A stretch of 64,000 nucleotides of DNA from Opitutia bacterium Tous-C4FEB. GTDB taxonomy: Bacteria > Verrucomicrobiota > Verrucomicrobiia > Opitutales > Opitutaceae. How positions within the stretch are numbered: position 1 is the stretch's first letter; each line of letters opens with the position of its first letter. The notes under the pieces were generated by a model. It was not told the DNA's origin. It worked only from the letters and a program-made list of their open reading frames with translations, and did no database searches. The stretch spans positions 186,001 to 250,000 of the forward strand of contig NEVA01000002.1 in assembly GCA_002304445.1 (NCBI GenBank), in the 5' to 3' direction. Of this stretch, positions 1 through 7,767 are shown piece by piece. The position numbers and the translations under genes were made by a program.

Positions 1-293
1 AGGAGATTGAACCCTTGGAAGACGAAGCCGAGCTTCTGGTTGCGCAGATCGGCGAGCTCGTTGCGGTCGAGTTTGTCGATATCGATCCCGTCGAGAAGGT
101 AGGAACCCTTGGTCTGCCGATCGAGGCAGCCGAGCATATTCATCAGGGTGGATTTGCCGGAGCCGCTGGCACCCATCAAGGCGATGAACTCGCCGCGCTG
201 GATATCGAGGCTGACGCCACGGACAGCGTGGACGGGAACTTCCCCGGACTCGTAGATTTTGTGGATGTCCTTGATTTGGACGACAGGGGGCAT
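1..293 (-). CDS. macB: MacB-type ABC transporter ATPase, N-terminal part
   Basis: Only the first 97 residues are inside the window; the gene continues past the left edge. The start ATG is at 293. Residues 41-48 read GASGSGKS, a perfect Walker A, and residues 89-96 (GFVFQGFN) form the Q-loop region. The arrangement VHAVRGVSLDI, GEFIALMGASGSGKST, MNMLGCLDRQTKG is the lipoprotein/macrolide-export (MacB/LolD) ATPase signature. It lies 51 bases downstream of macA on the same strand, the usual macA-macB order. The permease half, which would separate MacB from a stand-alone LolD-like ATPase, is not visible. The substrate is unknown. Confidence 0.85.
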   Translation of the reverse strand, partial: MPPVVQIKDIHKIYESGEVPVHAVRGVSLDIQRGEFIALMGASGSGKSTLMNMLGCLDRQTKGSYLLDGIDIDKLDRNELADLRNQKLGFVFQGFNL

Positions 294-344
294 GAGCGAG
301 AATCGGAGGTCGAATTTCGGAGCGTTGAGCGCGTTGGCGGTGGA

Positions 345-1898
345 TTAGCGGCCACCGCGCGAGCTACCGGGGCTGCTGCCGCCGAAAGTGCTGCGGCCGC
401 TGAAGGGATTAGCGGAGCCTCCTTGGGCGCCAGGGGCCCCTGGGGCGGCAGTTGCCCCGGGCATAATGACGGCGGTGATCACGTCGTCGCCTTCGGTGAG
501 GCCTTCGAGGACTTCGGTGGTGAAACCGTCGGAGACGCCGAGCTTCACCGAGATCGCCTGAAGTTTCTTGTCTTTATCCGCAGCATTCGGCTCGACGAAT
601 TTATAAAGCGTGCGCTGCACCACGGTGTTGTTGAAGCCTTGGTCGCCGCTAGAGCTGGGGCCTCCACCGCTACGGCGGCCGCCGCCGGAATCGCCACCGC
701 CCTTGGAGCCTTTGGGACGACCGCCAGGGGTGGCGAAGCGGGCGGCAATAAGTTCGGGATCCAGGCCCTTGGCCTTGGCGAGGACCTTGGCCTTGGCGAT
801 TTGGTCGGGAGAGGCAGGGGTGCCGCGCTCGAAGCCGATCTCGCGCATGATGGCCATAGTGGCTGCTATGCGTTCGTCGTCAGTCATGTTGGTTGCGGCG
901 CCGGCAGGGGCGGCTGTTTTCTCTGTGGATTTGGCGACGGCTGGGTTTGCGGGGGTGGCGGCGAGGACCTCGGCGGGGATGCGAACGCGGAGGGCACCGT
1001 TGGCGACTCGGAGGACGCCGCTGCGTTGTTGAACGATGATGGAAACGTTGGCGGTCATGCCGGGCTTGAGTCGGCCGTCCTCATTGGCGACGTCGATGAT
1101 CGTGGCGTAGGAGACGACGCTCTGACTGATACTGGCGGCGTTGCGCACCATCCGGACCTTGCCGGTGAAAGTCCGGCTGGGGAAGGCGTCGACGGTGAAC
1201 TTGACGTCTTGGCCTTCCGCGATCGTGCCGATATCGGCCTCGGCGACAGCGGCGTTGATCTGCATGCGCGTGAGGTCGTTCACGAGGGTGAAGAGCACCG
1301 GGGCGTTCATGCTGGCGTTTACGGTGCGGCCCTTGTCGGTTTTTCGGTCGAGGACCATGCCGTCGATGGGCGAGACGATCGTGCAGCGCGAGAGGTCGAG
1401 CTTTGCGTTTTCGACCGCGGCCGTGCGGGTGAGCATGGTGGCGTTGGACTGCGCGAGTTGGGCCTCGGAATTGTCGAGCTCCGATTGGGAGACGAGGTTC
1501 TTCTCTCTGAGGCCGCGAACGCGCTCGGTGTTGAGACTGAGCAGGCGGTTATTCGCCTTGGCCGATTCGTAGTCGGCTTCAGCCTGTTTGAGGCGCTGGG
1601 TCGGGGTGGCTTCGTCGATGCGGGCAAGGAGGTCGCCGGCTTTCACCTTGGAGTTAAAGTCGACAAAGACCTCCTTGATTTGACCGGAAACTTGCGCGCC
1701 CACATCGACGGTGACCACGGGCTGAAGATCGCCGGTTGCGGTGACGGATTGGGTGATATCTCCGCGGGCTGCTTTGGTCGTCTGGAACTCGGGGGCCTTG
1801 TCGGTTTTTACCTCATAAAAACGCCAAGTTAATCCGCCGCCGACCGCGAGGATAAGGATCAAAATGATGAGACCGCCGTAGCTTTTGGATTTGGCCAT
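345..1898 (-). CDS. macA: MacA-like periplasmic adaptor (efflux membrane-fusion protein)
   Basis: 517 residues from ATG 1898. An upstream extension is open to 2033 but is basic and Pro-rich, and residues 9-26 from this Met form the expected single membrane anchor. A barrel-sandwich half follows (GDLQPVVTVDVGAQVSGQI), then an alpha-hairpin (LKQAEADYESAKANN, LSQSELDNSEAQLAQSNAT), the second lipoyl half (IVSPIDGMVLDRKTDKG) and a beta-barrel. It would bridge MacB to an outer-membrane channel for export. It is about 130 residues longer than typical MacA: after the beta-barrel there is an Ala-rich helical insert (MTDDERIAATMAIMREIG) and a Gly/Ser-rich linker, and the C terminus is also Gly/Ser-rich. 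No Shine-Dalgarno precedes the start; the leader is pyrimidine-rich. Confidence 0.85.
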   Translation of the reverse strand: MAKSKSYGGLIILILILAVGGGLTWRFYEVKTDKAPEFQTTKAARGDITQSVTATGDLQPVVTVDVGAQVSGQIKEVFVDFNSKVKAGDLLARIDEATPTQRLKQAEADYESAKANNRLLSLNTERVRGLREKNLVSQSELDNSEAQLAQSNATMLTRTAAVENAKLDLSRCTIVSPIDGMVLDRKTDKGRTVNASMNAPVLFTLVNDLTRMQINAAVAEADIGTIAEGQDVKFTVDAFPSRTFTGKVRMVRNAASISQSVVSYATIIDVANEDGRLKPGMTANVSIIVQQRSGVLRVANGALRVRIPAEVLAATPANPAVAKSTEKTAAPAGAATNMTDDERIAATMAIMREIGFERGTPASPDQIAKAKVLAKAKGLDPELIAARFATPGGRPKGSKGGGDSGGGRRSGGGPSSSGDQGFNNTVVQRTLYKFVEPNAADKDKKLQAISVKLGVSDGFTTEVLEGLTEGDDVITAVIMPGATAAPGAPGAQGGSANPFSGRSTFGGSSPGSSRGGR

Positions 1899-2063
1899 GA
1901 TGAAAGGAGGGAAAGGGGGAATGGGTGACGTTGGAAAATATAATCTGGCTGGGTTATGCCGTTTGCGGGAGTTAACCAAACAGGCCCGGCGGTCCGGTAG
2001 CGCAAAGACGCGACGAAGGCCAATAGGTAACAAAGATTTTGGGTAATCGAGCGGACGGACTGT

Positions 2064-2561
2064 TTAGCCGGTCTTTCCGGTCGAACGGGAAAAAGCGCGG
2101 GTGAGTTCCTCCGCGACATTGGGCGGGACGAAATGACTGATGTCGCCACCAAATTTCGCGACCTGCTTTACGAGGGTCGAGCTGGTGTAGCTGAATTGCT
2201 CATTGGGCATGACGAAGATCGTTTCGATTTTGGGCTGAAGGTGGCGGTTCATCAGCGCCATGTTGAATTCGAATTCAAAGTCGGAAAGCGCGCGAAGACC
2301 GCGGATGATCGCGTCGGCTTTTTGTGCGAGGGCAAAGTCCACGAGCAGACCGCCGAAGGTGGTGGCTGTGACGTTGGGGAACGGGGCGAGATTGGGCGCG
2401 AGCATCGCGAATCGCTCTTCTGCGGTGAAGAGCGGGCCTTTGCCGGCGTTGTGGGCGACGGCGACAGTGACGCGGTCGAAGAGTTTTGCGGCCCGGGCAA
2501 GGACGTCGAGATGTCCGTAGGTGATGGGGTCGAACGTACCGGGATAAATGCAATGGCGCAT
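2064..2561 (-). CDS. coaD: Phosphopantetheine adenylyltransferase
   Basis: 165 residues, the normal length for CoaD. It transfers AMP from ATP to 4'-phosphopantetheine, the penultimate step of coenzyme A synthesis in the cytoplasm. Residues 8-17 (GTFDPITYGH) contain the nucleotidyltransferase TxGH signature. The internal IIRGLRALSDFEFEF block and the C-terminal SSTLVKQVAKFGGD block are both diagnostic of CoaD. The start at 2561 is the only Met that keeps the first beta strand (MRHCIYPGTFDP). It is divergent from pgsA with 164 bases between the two starts. Confidence 0.95.
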   Translation of the reverse strand: MRHCIYPGTFDPITYGHLDVLARAAKLFDRVTVAVAHNAGKGPLFTAEERFAMLAPNLAPFPNVTATTFGGLLVDFALAQKADAIIRGLRALSDFEFEFNMALMNRHLQPKIETIFVMPNEQFSYTSSTLVKQVAKFGGDISHFVPPNVAEELTRAFSRSTGKTG

Positions 2562-2725
2562 GGCGAGAGGTGTCGTGAAACAAAAGTCAGGTCCGGCAGA
2601 TTGGCGATGATGTTTTCGCCCGTAGTCGGGTCGAATAAGCGCGAAGCCCTAACAAAAAACGTACGAACGGGTCCGGGATTGATTTCGGGCGAGGCGCGTG
2701 CGTTGGTGGAAGTCTTGTCATTCCG

Positions 2726-3328
2726 ATGCTGACCCTGCCCAACATTCTCACGTTCTCCCGATTGCCGGCGATGTTTGCGATCGTCGGTTTGATGAACGCA
2801 GAGTTTCAATGGGCGGCGACGATCGCATTCTGGCTGTTCATCGCGGCGGCGCTCACGGATTGGTTGGACGGAAAACTCGCGCGTCAGAGCAATACCGTTT
2901 CGACGTTTGGCCGCTTCATGGATGCGGTCATCGACAAGGTACTGGTGCTGGGGATCATGATCGCATTCGTCGCGGGGAACGGGTATTTCATGGGTTACAA
3001 GGTCGCCGGGATGCTGCTGCTGCTGTGCATCCTTGGTCGCGAGTTCATGGTGTCGGGATTACGGATGGTGGCTGCGACGAAAGGCACTGTGGTGGAGGCC
3101 GACGCGGGCGGTAAAGTGAAGACGTTTATCCAACTGAATGCCATCGGCTGGCTGATGGGCGCAAGGATGCTTGAGCAGGATTTTGCGGATTTGTTTGCCG
3201 GCGACGCGCGCTGGCAAGTCACTGGGGTTCACCTGCTCGGGTTGAGTTTGTTTGTGCTGTCGGCGGTCCTGACGGTGACCTCGGGGGTGACGTATTTCCG
3301 ACGTCACGGACACTTGGTGTTTAAGTGA
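2726..3328 (+). CDS. pgsA: CDP-diacylglycerol-glycerol-3-phosphate 3-phosphatidyltransferase
   Basis: 200 residues. It makes phosphatidylglycerol phosphate from CDP-diacylglycerol and glycerol-3-phosphate in the inner membrane. The CDP-alcohol phosphotransferase motif is complete: D45-x2-D48-G49-x2-A52-R53-x8-G62-x3-D66-x3-D70. Several hydrophobic segments follow, the last ending near residue 190. The N terminus LTLPNILTFSRL is typical of PgsA rather than of phosphatidylserine synthase. The stop overlaps the start of pgpA (GTGA), so the next enzyme of the pathway is probably translationally coupled. Confidence 0.93.
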   Translation: MLTLPNILTFSRLPAMFAIVGLMNAEFQWAATIAFWLFIAAALTDWLDGKLARQSNTVSTFGRFMDAVIDKVLVLGIMIAFVAGNGYFMGYKVAGMLLLLCILGREFMVSGLRMVAATKGTVVEADAGGKVKTFIQLNAIGWLMGARMLEQDFADLFAGDARWQVTGVHLLGLSLFVLSAVLTVTSGVTYFRRHGHLVFK

Positions 3329-3861
3329 GCCCTGCTATGGGACTCGCGCATCCAAACTGGCCGCGGGCCCTCCCAACTTGGCTTGTGGTCGGTGCGGCGA
3401 CCTTGGGTCCGATTGGTCGGCTGCTGCCGGCGCCCGGAACTTGGGGATCGCTGGTCGGAGTGGGCGCGGTGGCGGGAATTTTGCTCGGGTTTAACGAGGG
3501 GATGGGCCCGGCGGTCTTGCTTGCGGCCGGTACGGTGGGCGCCTGGTGGGCGGTCGGAATTTGCGGCGAAGCCGAGGTGCGGCTCGGGCAGCAAGATCCG
3601 GGTGAGGTGATTTTGGACGAACTCGTCGCGATGCCGTGGTGTTTTGTGGGCTGGCCGGTGTTGGTCGGCGTCTGGCCGGCATGGGTGGTGCTCGCGCTGG
3701 GCTTCGGATTTTTTCGCTTCTTCGATATTCTGAAGCCGCTGGGGATCGCCCGGCTGCAAGGCTTGCCGGCGGGGTGGGGCGTAGTGGTGGACGATGTCGC
3801 GGCGGCGCTGGCGACGTGCGCGGCATTGCACGCGGCGCAACTTATTTGGCAGCTCGTTTGA
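3325..3861 (+). CDS. pgpA: Phosphatidylglycerophosphatase A
   Basis: 178 residues from GTG 3325; an alternative ATG lies at 3337. It dephosphorylates phosphatidylglycerol phosphate to phosphatidylglycerol. PgpA family landmarks are LLPAPGTWGSL, QQDPGEVILDELVAMPW (acidic metal-binding block) and FFRFFDILKPLGIARLQ with GWGVVVDDVAAA near the C terminus. Several membrane helices lie between these blocks. It overlaps pgsA by 4 bases, so synthesis and dephosphorylation of the lipid head group sit in one transcription unit. It is convergent with the NusG-like gene, with only 14 bases between stops. Confidence 0.92.
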   Translation: MSPAMGLAHPNWPRALPTWLVVGAATLGPIGRLLPAPGTWGSLVGVGAVAGILLGFNEGMGPAVLLAAGTVGAWWAVGICGEAEVRLGQQDPGEVILDELVAMPWCFVGWPVLVGVWPAWVVLALGFGFFRFFDILKPLGIARLQGLPAGWGVVVDDVAAALATCAALHAAQLIWQLV

Positions 3862-3875
3862 GCCGGGCCGTTGCG

Positions 3876-4409
3876 CTAAGGCAGAGCGAGAAGCGACTCG
3901 ACGGGGACTTTGACGAGGAGACCTTGGCGGAGGACATCGACCGAGAGGACGATGCCGTGGGGATTGCTCGGATCGTCGACGAAGCCCTCAAGACCGAAGA
4001 GCGGGCCGCTGATGATTTTGACGCGGCGACCCTTGGTGAAGAGGGGCATCACGCTGACCTCGTAGCCGGACGCGACGATGGCTTTGACGTCGGCGAGCTG
4101 GCGAAGAAAGGTTGTTTCGTCGGAGACAACGATGGCGCGGGCGAGCAGATCCTGTTGATAAATACGGCTCTTTTCTTCGAGGGGCACGCAGGCGAAGACA
4201 TAGCCAGGAAACAGGGGTTTGGTGAATTTCTTGGTCTGCTGCGCGTAGTGGCGGACACTCGTGATGAGCGGCAGGTAGTGGTCGAACCGCTCGGCAGCCA
4301 TGAGGGCGGCGAATTTTTTTTCGCAACGGGGTTTCGCGTGGCAGACGAACCACGTGAGGGCTTGGGCGGCCCGAGCGGGCGGGATTGCGAGATCGGGGGC
4401 GGACGGCAC
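3876..4409 (-). CDS. NusG-family transcription factor (RfaH/UpxY-like paralogue)
   Basis: 177 residues. The NusG N-terminal domain runs from about residue 17 (LTWFVCHAKPRCEKKFAALM) through KKFTKPLFPGYVFACV to about 115. A KOW motif follows near residues 125-150 (FTKGRRVKIISGPLFGLEGF). Such proteins bind RNA polymerase and control elongation and pausing. Housekeeping NusG normally sits beside secE and ribosomal protein genes. This copy lies between pgpA and aroQ, so I read it as a specialised paralogue of the RfaH/LoaP/UpxY kind. Those usually act on long polysaccharide or secondary-metabolite operons; none adjoins it here except the polyketide cluster upstream on the same strand. Its target is unknown. 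Confidence 0.85.
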   Translation of the reverse strand: MPSAPDLAIPPARAAQALTWFVCHAKPRCEKKFAALMAAERFDHYLPLITSVRHYAQQTKKFTKPLFPGYVFACVPLEEKSRIYQQDLLARAIVVSDETTFLRQLADVKAIVASGYEVSVMPLFTKGRRVKIISGPLFGLEGFVDDPSNPHGIVLSVDVLRQGLLVKVPVESLLALP

Positions 4410-4418
4410 AGGAGGGAA

Positions 4419-4850
4419 TCAGAGCGACTTCAGGCGTTGCAGGGCCTGGACGTAACCGGGAAATCCCTGGCCGCAAATCATCGCGCGGCAGGCGCCGGCG
4501 GTCATCGAAGTGTGACGGAATTTTTCACGCTTTTTGATGTCGGAGATGTGGACCTCGATCGCGGGTTTGTCGGAAGCGGCGAGCGCATCCCGCAGGGCGA
4601 TGCTGGTGTGCGAGTAGGCGCCAAAATTGACGATGAAGGCGTCGATACCTCGATCGGTGAGGGCGTGGATTTTATCGACCAGCGCGCCCTCGTGGGCCGA
4701 CTGGAAAAACGTGGGCGTGAACCCCAGTTTCTTTGCCTCGGTACGGATGAGCTTCTCGAGGTCTTTGAGCGTGGCTGAACCGTAAATCTCGGGCTGGCGC
4801 TTGCCGAGGCGGTCGAGGTTGGGGCCGTGGAGGATGGCGATGCGTTTCAT
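4419..4850 (-). CDS. aroQ: 3-dehydroquinate dehydratase, type II
   Basis: 143 residues from ATG 4850; the open frame runs further upstream but Met 4850 starts the canonical MKRIAILHGPNLDRLG. It converts 3-dehydroquinate to 3-dehydroshikimate in the shikimate pathway. The catalytic Tyr is Y23 in KRQPEIYG. The flanking active-site blocks are SAHEGALVDKIHAL, NFGAYSHTSIALRDAL and VHISDIKKREKFRHTS. One small variation is NFGAY where most family members have NPGAY. The NusG-like gene follows after 9 bases on the same strand, so the two are probably co-transcribed. Confidence 0.95.
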   Translation of the reverse strand: MKRIAILHGPNLDRLGKRQPEIYGSATLKDLEKLIRTEAKKLGFTPTFFQSAHEGALVDKIHALTDRGIDAFIVNFGAYSHTSIALRDALAASDKPAIEVHISDIKKREKFRHTSMTAGACRAMICGQGFPGYVQALQRLKSL

Positions 4851-4870
4851 CGGAGAGGTGGAGCGTCCAT

Positions 4871-4895
4871 CACGAAACACACGAAAACCGCGAAA
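4871..4895. repeat. Tandem CGAAA-type intergenic repeat
   Basis: Three imperfect units read CACGAAA, CACACGAAA and ACCGCGAAA, lying just upstream of aroQ in the gap to the Nif3-like gene. Similar CACGAA/CGCGAAT strings recur in intergenic DNA of Verrucomicrobia as I remember them. A related decameric string occurs at 53811-53837. Confidence 0.5.
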
Positions 4896-4925
4896 GGGGA
4901 AGACCAAGTTTAGCAGGGCGCGGGA

Positions 4926-5678
4926 CTAAAGCGGATTGTCGGTGGCGATGAATTCCCACGGGAGATTGAACTTGGCGGCGAGTTCGGCGGCGAGGGCGCG
5001 GACGGCGTGGACCTCGGTGGCGTAGTGGCCGCAGAGGTAGAGGTTGAGTTTTTGCTCTTGGGCAAAGTTGAAGTGTTCTTCGCGCAGTTCGCCGGTGACG
5101 AGCGTGTCGCAGCCGGCCGAGGCCAAAGAGGCGAGGGCGCTGTTGCCGCTGCCGCTGCAGAAGGCGACCTCAGCGGGCGAAGCGGAGCCGAATTCGATGG
5201 CGGTCACGCGCGTGTAAAGTGATTCGAGTTTGGCTCGAAGCGCAGCGCGAGGGGAGGATTGGGCGGCGATGGCCCCGATGGGGCCGCCCTCGTTGGGGAG
5301 CCAAGTGCGGGTGACGGTCAGGCCGAGCTGGCGGGCCAGAAGAGCGTTGTTGCCGAGTTCGGGATGGGCATCGAGGGGAAGGTGGCTGGAGTAGAGCGCA
5401 CAATCGGCGCGGAAGAGCGTGGCCACGCGATCGTAAACCGGCCCGGTGAGCGGGCGGGGCATGTCCCAATACATGCCATGGTGAACAATGAGGAAATCGA
5501 CGCCAGCGGCGGCGGCTTTTTGAAACGGGACGACGCCCGCGTCGACGGCAGCACCGATTTTGGTGGCGCGGCCGGAGTTGGCGACTTGGAGGCCGTTGAA
5601 GGCGGAGGGAGCGTCCTTGAAGGCGGAGCGGTTGGTCCGCTGATCGCAGTAGGTGACGAGGTCGGCGAGGGTGGGCAT
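4926..5678 (-). CDS. Nif3-like dinuclear metal centre hexameric protein
   Basis: 250 residues, matching the short bacterial Nif3/DUF34 form. Dinuclear-site ligands are visible: H66-H67 in IVHHGMYW, D103 in HLPLDAHPE, and the C-terminal His/Glu pair in CGHYATEVHAV. The internal LVTGELREEH block is also typical. The family has been linked to GTP cyclohydrolase I type 2 activity and to metal-insertion roles, but its function is not settled, so I give no specific reaction. It starts 18 bases after the stop of the chalcone-synthase-like gene and may be co-transcribed with the polyketide cluster. Confidence 0.9.
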   Translation of the reverse strand: MPTLADLVTYCDQRTNRSAFKDAPSAFNGLQVANSGRATKIGAAVDAGVVPFQKAAAAGVDFLIVHHGMYWDMPRPLTGPVYDRVATLFRADCALYSSHLPLDAHPELGNNALLARQLGLTVTRTWLPNEGGPIGAIAAQSSPRAALRAKLESLYTRVTAIEFGSASPAEVAFCSGSGNSALASLASAGCDTLVTGELREEHFNFAQEQKLNLYLCGHYATEVHAVRALAAELAAKFNLPWEFIATDNPL

Positions 5679-5696
5679 TGGGGATTCGGAATAACG

Positions 5697-6731
5697 TCAG
5701 ACGCCGAAGCGGCAAGAATGGGCGCTAAAGCCGGCACCGAAACTGACGAGCCAAAAATCACCGTCGGCGGCAGTGGGAGTGGCGGTGCGGAGGGTTTCTT
5801 CAAGTGCGAACAGCACGGAGGGGCTGCTCATGTTGCCAAAATCGCGGAGGACGCGGGCACTGGCGTCGAGGGAGTGCGGGGCGACGACGGGTGCGAGGGC
5901 ATCCAAGACGTCGCGGCCGCCGGGATGGGCGACGACGCGGGCGACGGGGCGCGGACCGCGGGCCGCCCAAAGGTCCGTAACGGCGGACGCCGCGAGTTGG
6001 GGCACGGCGCGGTCGAGGAGGTTGCGCAGTTTGCCGTCGCGGTGTTCGAAGCGGAGTTTGTCGCGATCGGCGGGCCGATGGAGCGTTTGAAAATCAAACG
6101 CGCGGAGACCGGTGGGCCCGGGCGTGGCACGCCAGAGGGTGGCGGCGGCACCGTCGGAAAAAAGACAGGCGCTGATAATCACGCCGGGGTCGTCATCGAG
6201 AAAGAAGACGGCCGAGCAGATTTCGACGGCGATGCAGGCGACGGTGGCGCCGGGCTGCGCGGCGAGCACGTGACTCGCGGCCCGCAGCGTGGGAATCGCG
6301 GCGCCGCAACCGAGACCGACGAGATCCTGGAGAATCGCATCGGTGCGCAGGCCGAGTTGTTCGGAAACGTAACTGGTGAGTCCAGGGCAGAGGTAACCGG
6401 TGCAGGTGCAGATGAGCAGGGCGTCGAGGTCCGAGGCTTTGAGGTTGGCTTGGGCGAGCGCGGCAGTGAGAGCGCGGGCGGCAAGTGCGGGGCCTTCGGC
6501 GCGGAAGATCGCGTTCAATTCGTCGGAGCTCCGGTCGAAGATCTTTTCGATGTCGGGCGCAGCGAAGTGTCGGGTCGCGATACCGTGGTCGCCGCGCAGG
6601 ATACTGTGCAGAATCAGTCGTGAGCGTTTTTGCAGCCGGGCGCGGACGGGAGACTTTTCCACGATGTCCCAGCACTGGCTTTGGGAAAACTGCGTGGGCG
6701 GGACGGCGGTGGCGAGGGCTTGGAGGAACAT
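5697..6731 (-). CDS. Type III polyketide synthase (chalcone/stilbene synthase family)
   Basis: 344 residues, slightly shorter than plant enzymes. The full catalytic triad is visible: C142 in LVGLGCGAA, H269 in VVAHPGG and N300 in DFGNMSSPSV. The enzyme would condense an acyl starter with malonyl-CoA units to give an alkyl pyrone or resorcinol-type product. It lies 13 bases downstream of an FAD oxidoreductase and a methyltransferase on the same strand. That trio is a recurrent bacterial type III PKS cluster, usually with unknown or alkylresorcinol/alkylpyrone products. The starter and chain length cannot be read from sequence alone. Confidence 0.93.
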   Translation of the reverse strand: MFLQALATAVPPTQFSQSQCWDIVEKSPVRARLQKRSRLILHSILRGDHGIATRHFAAPDIEKIFDRSSDELNAIFRAEGPALAARALTAALAQANLKASDLDALLICTCTGYLCPGLTSYVSEQLGLRTDAILQDLVGLGCGAAIPTLRAASHVLAAQPGATVACIAVEICSAVFFLDDDPGVIISACLFSDGAAATLWRATPGPTGLRAFDFQTLHRPADRDKLRFEHRDGKLRNLLDRAVPQLAASAVTDLWAARGPRPVARVVAHPGGRDVLDALAPVVAPHSLDASARVLRDFGNMSSPSVLFALEETLRTATPTAADGDFWLVSFGAGFSAHSCRFGV

Positions 6732-6744
6732 GGGTGGGGACGGC

Positions 6745-7767
6745 TTAGTGGAGCAGGGCGTAAAGGGGGCGGAGCGGAAGCACGCGGGCGCGGGTGAGTT
6801 GCGCGAGCATGAGTTGGAGGTGAGGGCGCAGAAAAAAAGGGTGCAGGGCGCGGGCGGCGGTGAGGCGGACCCGAAAGCGGAGGTGAAGTGCCCTCGCGGT
6901 CGCAGCGCAGGCGGCCGACCAATCGGAAGATCCCTGAGCGTAGGCGAGAAGAGGTCCGAGTGCGCTCTCGGCGCTTTGCAAGGCCACCGCCATCCCGTTG
7001 CCGGTGAAAGGCGGAATCAAACCAAGGGCGTCGCCGAGGCGTATAATGCCGGCTTCGGGAGCCGGCGCGGAGTAGTCGAGCGCGGCAACGGCGCAGCAGC
7101 TGGCGGGGTCGGGTGCCGCTGCGCTGATGCGCGCAGCGAGGGGACCGAGTCCGATGGCGGTGAGGTAAGCGGGCAGCAGAGCTGGGCCGGCGGCGGTGAT
7201 GGGGCGGCGCCGAAAAAGGCCGCAGACGTTGACGGCACCGGACTCGGTGGTGGCCAGGCCGACGTAGCCTTCGGTGCCGAGGTGGAGCTCGAGGTCGCGC
7301 GTGAGCGTGAGGCCGTGGACGTGAAACTTAAGACCGAGCCAAGGTGAATCGCGGCGGGCGCGCCCGGTGGCGAGCACTCGGCCGGGCGCGGCCGAAAGAT
7401 CGACGGCGCGGGTCTCGGAGCGAAGTTCGCCGCCGGCGGCGACAAAAGCAGTGGCGAGACGGGCGTCGAGGGCATGCCGGCTGAGTCCGAGGGCAGGGGC
7501 GGGGAGTTGTTGAACGCGGATGAGACGCGCGCGGTGATACCACGCGACCGTTCGATGGTGGAGGGCGTCGGCTAAAAATGGGGCGAGTCCCAGGCGGGCG
7601 ATGGTGTCGGGTGAGAGCCCGGCGATGAAATCGCCACACACCCGATGGCGTGGATAACGGCCGGCGTCGAAAAGTGTAACGGGCACATCGGCGCGGCGCA
7701 GGGCGAGGGCGAGGGCAAGGCCGGCGAGTCCGCCGCCAACGATCTCGATCGGGCGGGGTAAATTCAT
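6745..7767 (-). CDS. FAD-dependent oxidoreductase (geranylgeranyl-reductase/hydroxylase family)
   Basis: 340 residues. The N-terminal Rossmann motif is G11-G-G-L-A-G16 within IEIVGGGLAGLALALALR, followed by RHRVCGDFIAGLSPDTIARLG. The late GD motif (LGDALGLIPPFTGNGMAVAL) contacts FAD. This is the group that includes geranylgeranyl reductases and flavin monooxygenases. In this setting it most likely oxidises or reduces the polyketide made by the next gene. Its start overlaps the methyltransferase stop by 4 bases (ATGA), which suggests translational coupling. The exact reaction is unknown. Confidence 0.88.
   Translation of the reverse strand: MNLPRPIEIVGGGLAGLALALALRRADVPVTLFDAGRYPRHRVCGDFIAGLSPDTIARLGLAPFLADALHHRTVAWYHRARLIRVQQLPAPALGLSRHALDARLATAFVAAGGELRSETRAVDLSAAPGRVLATGRARRDSPWLGLKFHVHGLTLTRDLELHLGTEGYVGLATTESGAVNVCGLFRRRPITAAGPALLPAYLTAIGLGPLAARISAAAPDPASCCAVAALDYSAPAPEAGIIRLGDALGLIPPFTGNGMAVALQSAESALGPLLAYAQGSSDWSAACAATARALHLRFRVRLTAARALHPFFLRPHLQLMLAQLTRARVLPLRPLYALLH

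Noticed and set aside
15-1832. 605-codon open frame on the plus strand opposite macA
   Set aside because: It is a shadow of GC-rich coding DNA; macA on the minus strand has clear domains, and the antisense translation is low-complexity Gly/Ala/Asp.
2562-2725. Possible RNA gene between coaD and pgsA
   Set aside because: I find no cloverleaf or other recognisable RNA structure; it is treated as a divergent promoter region.
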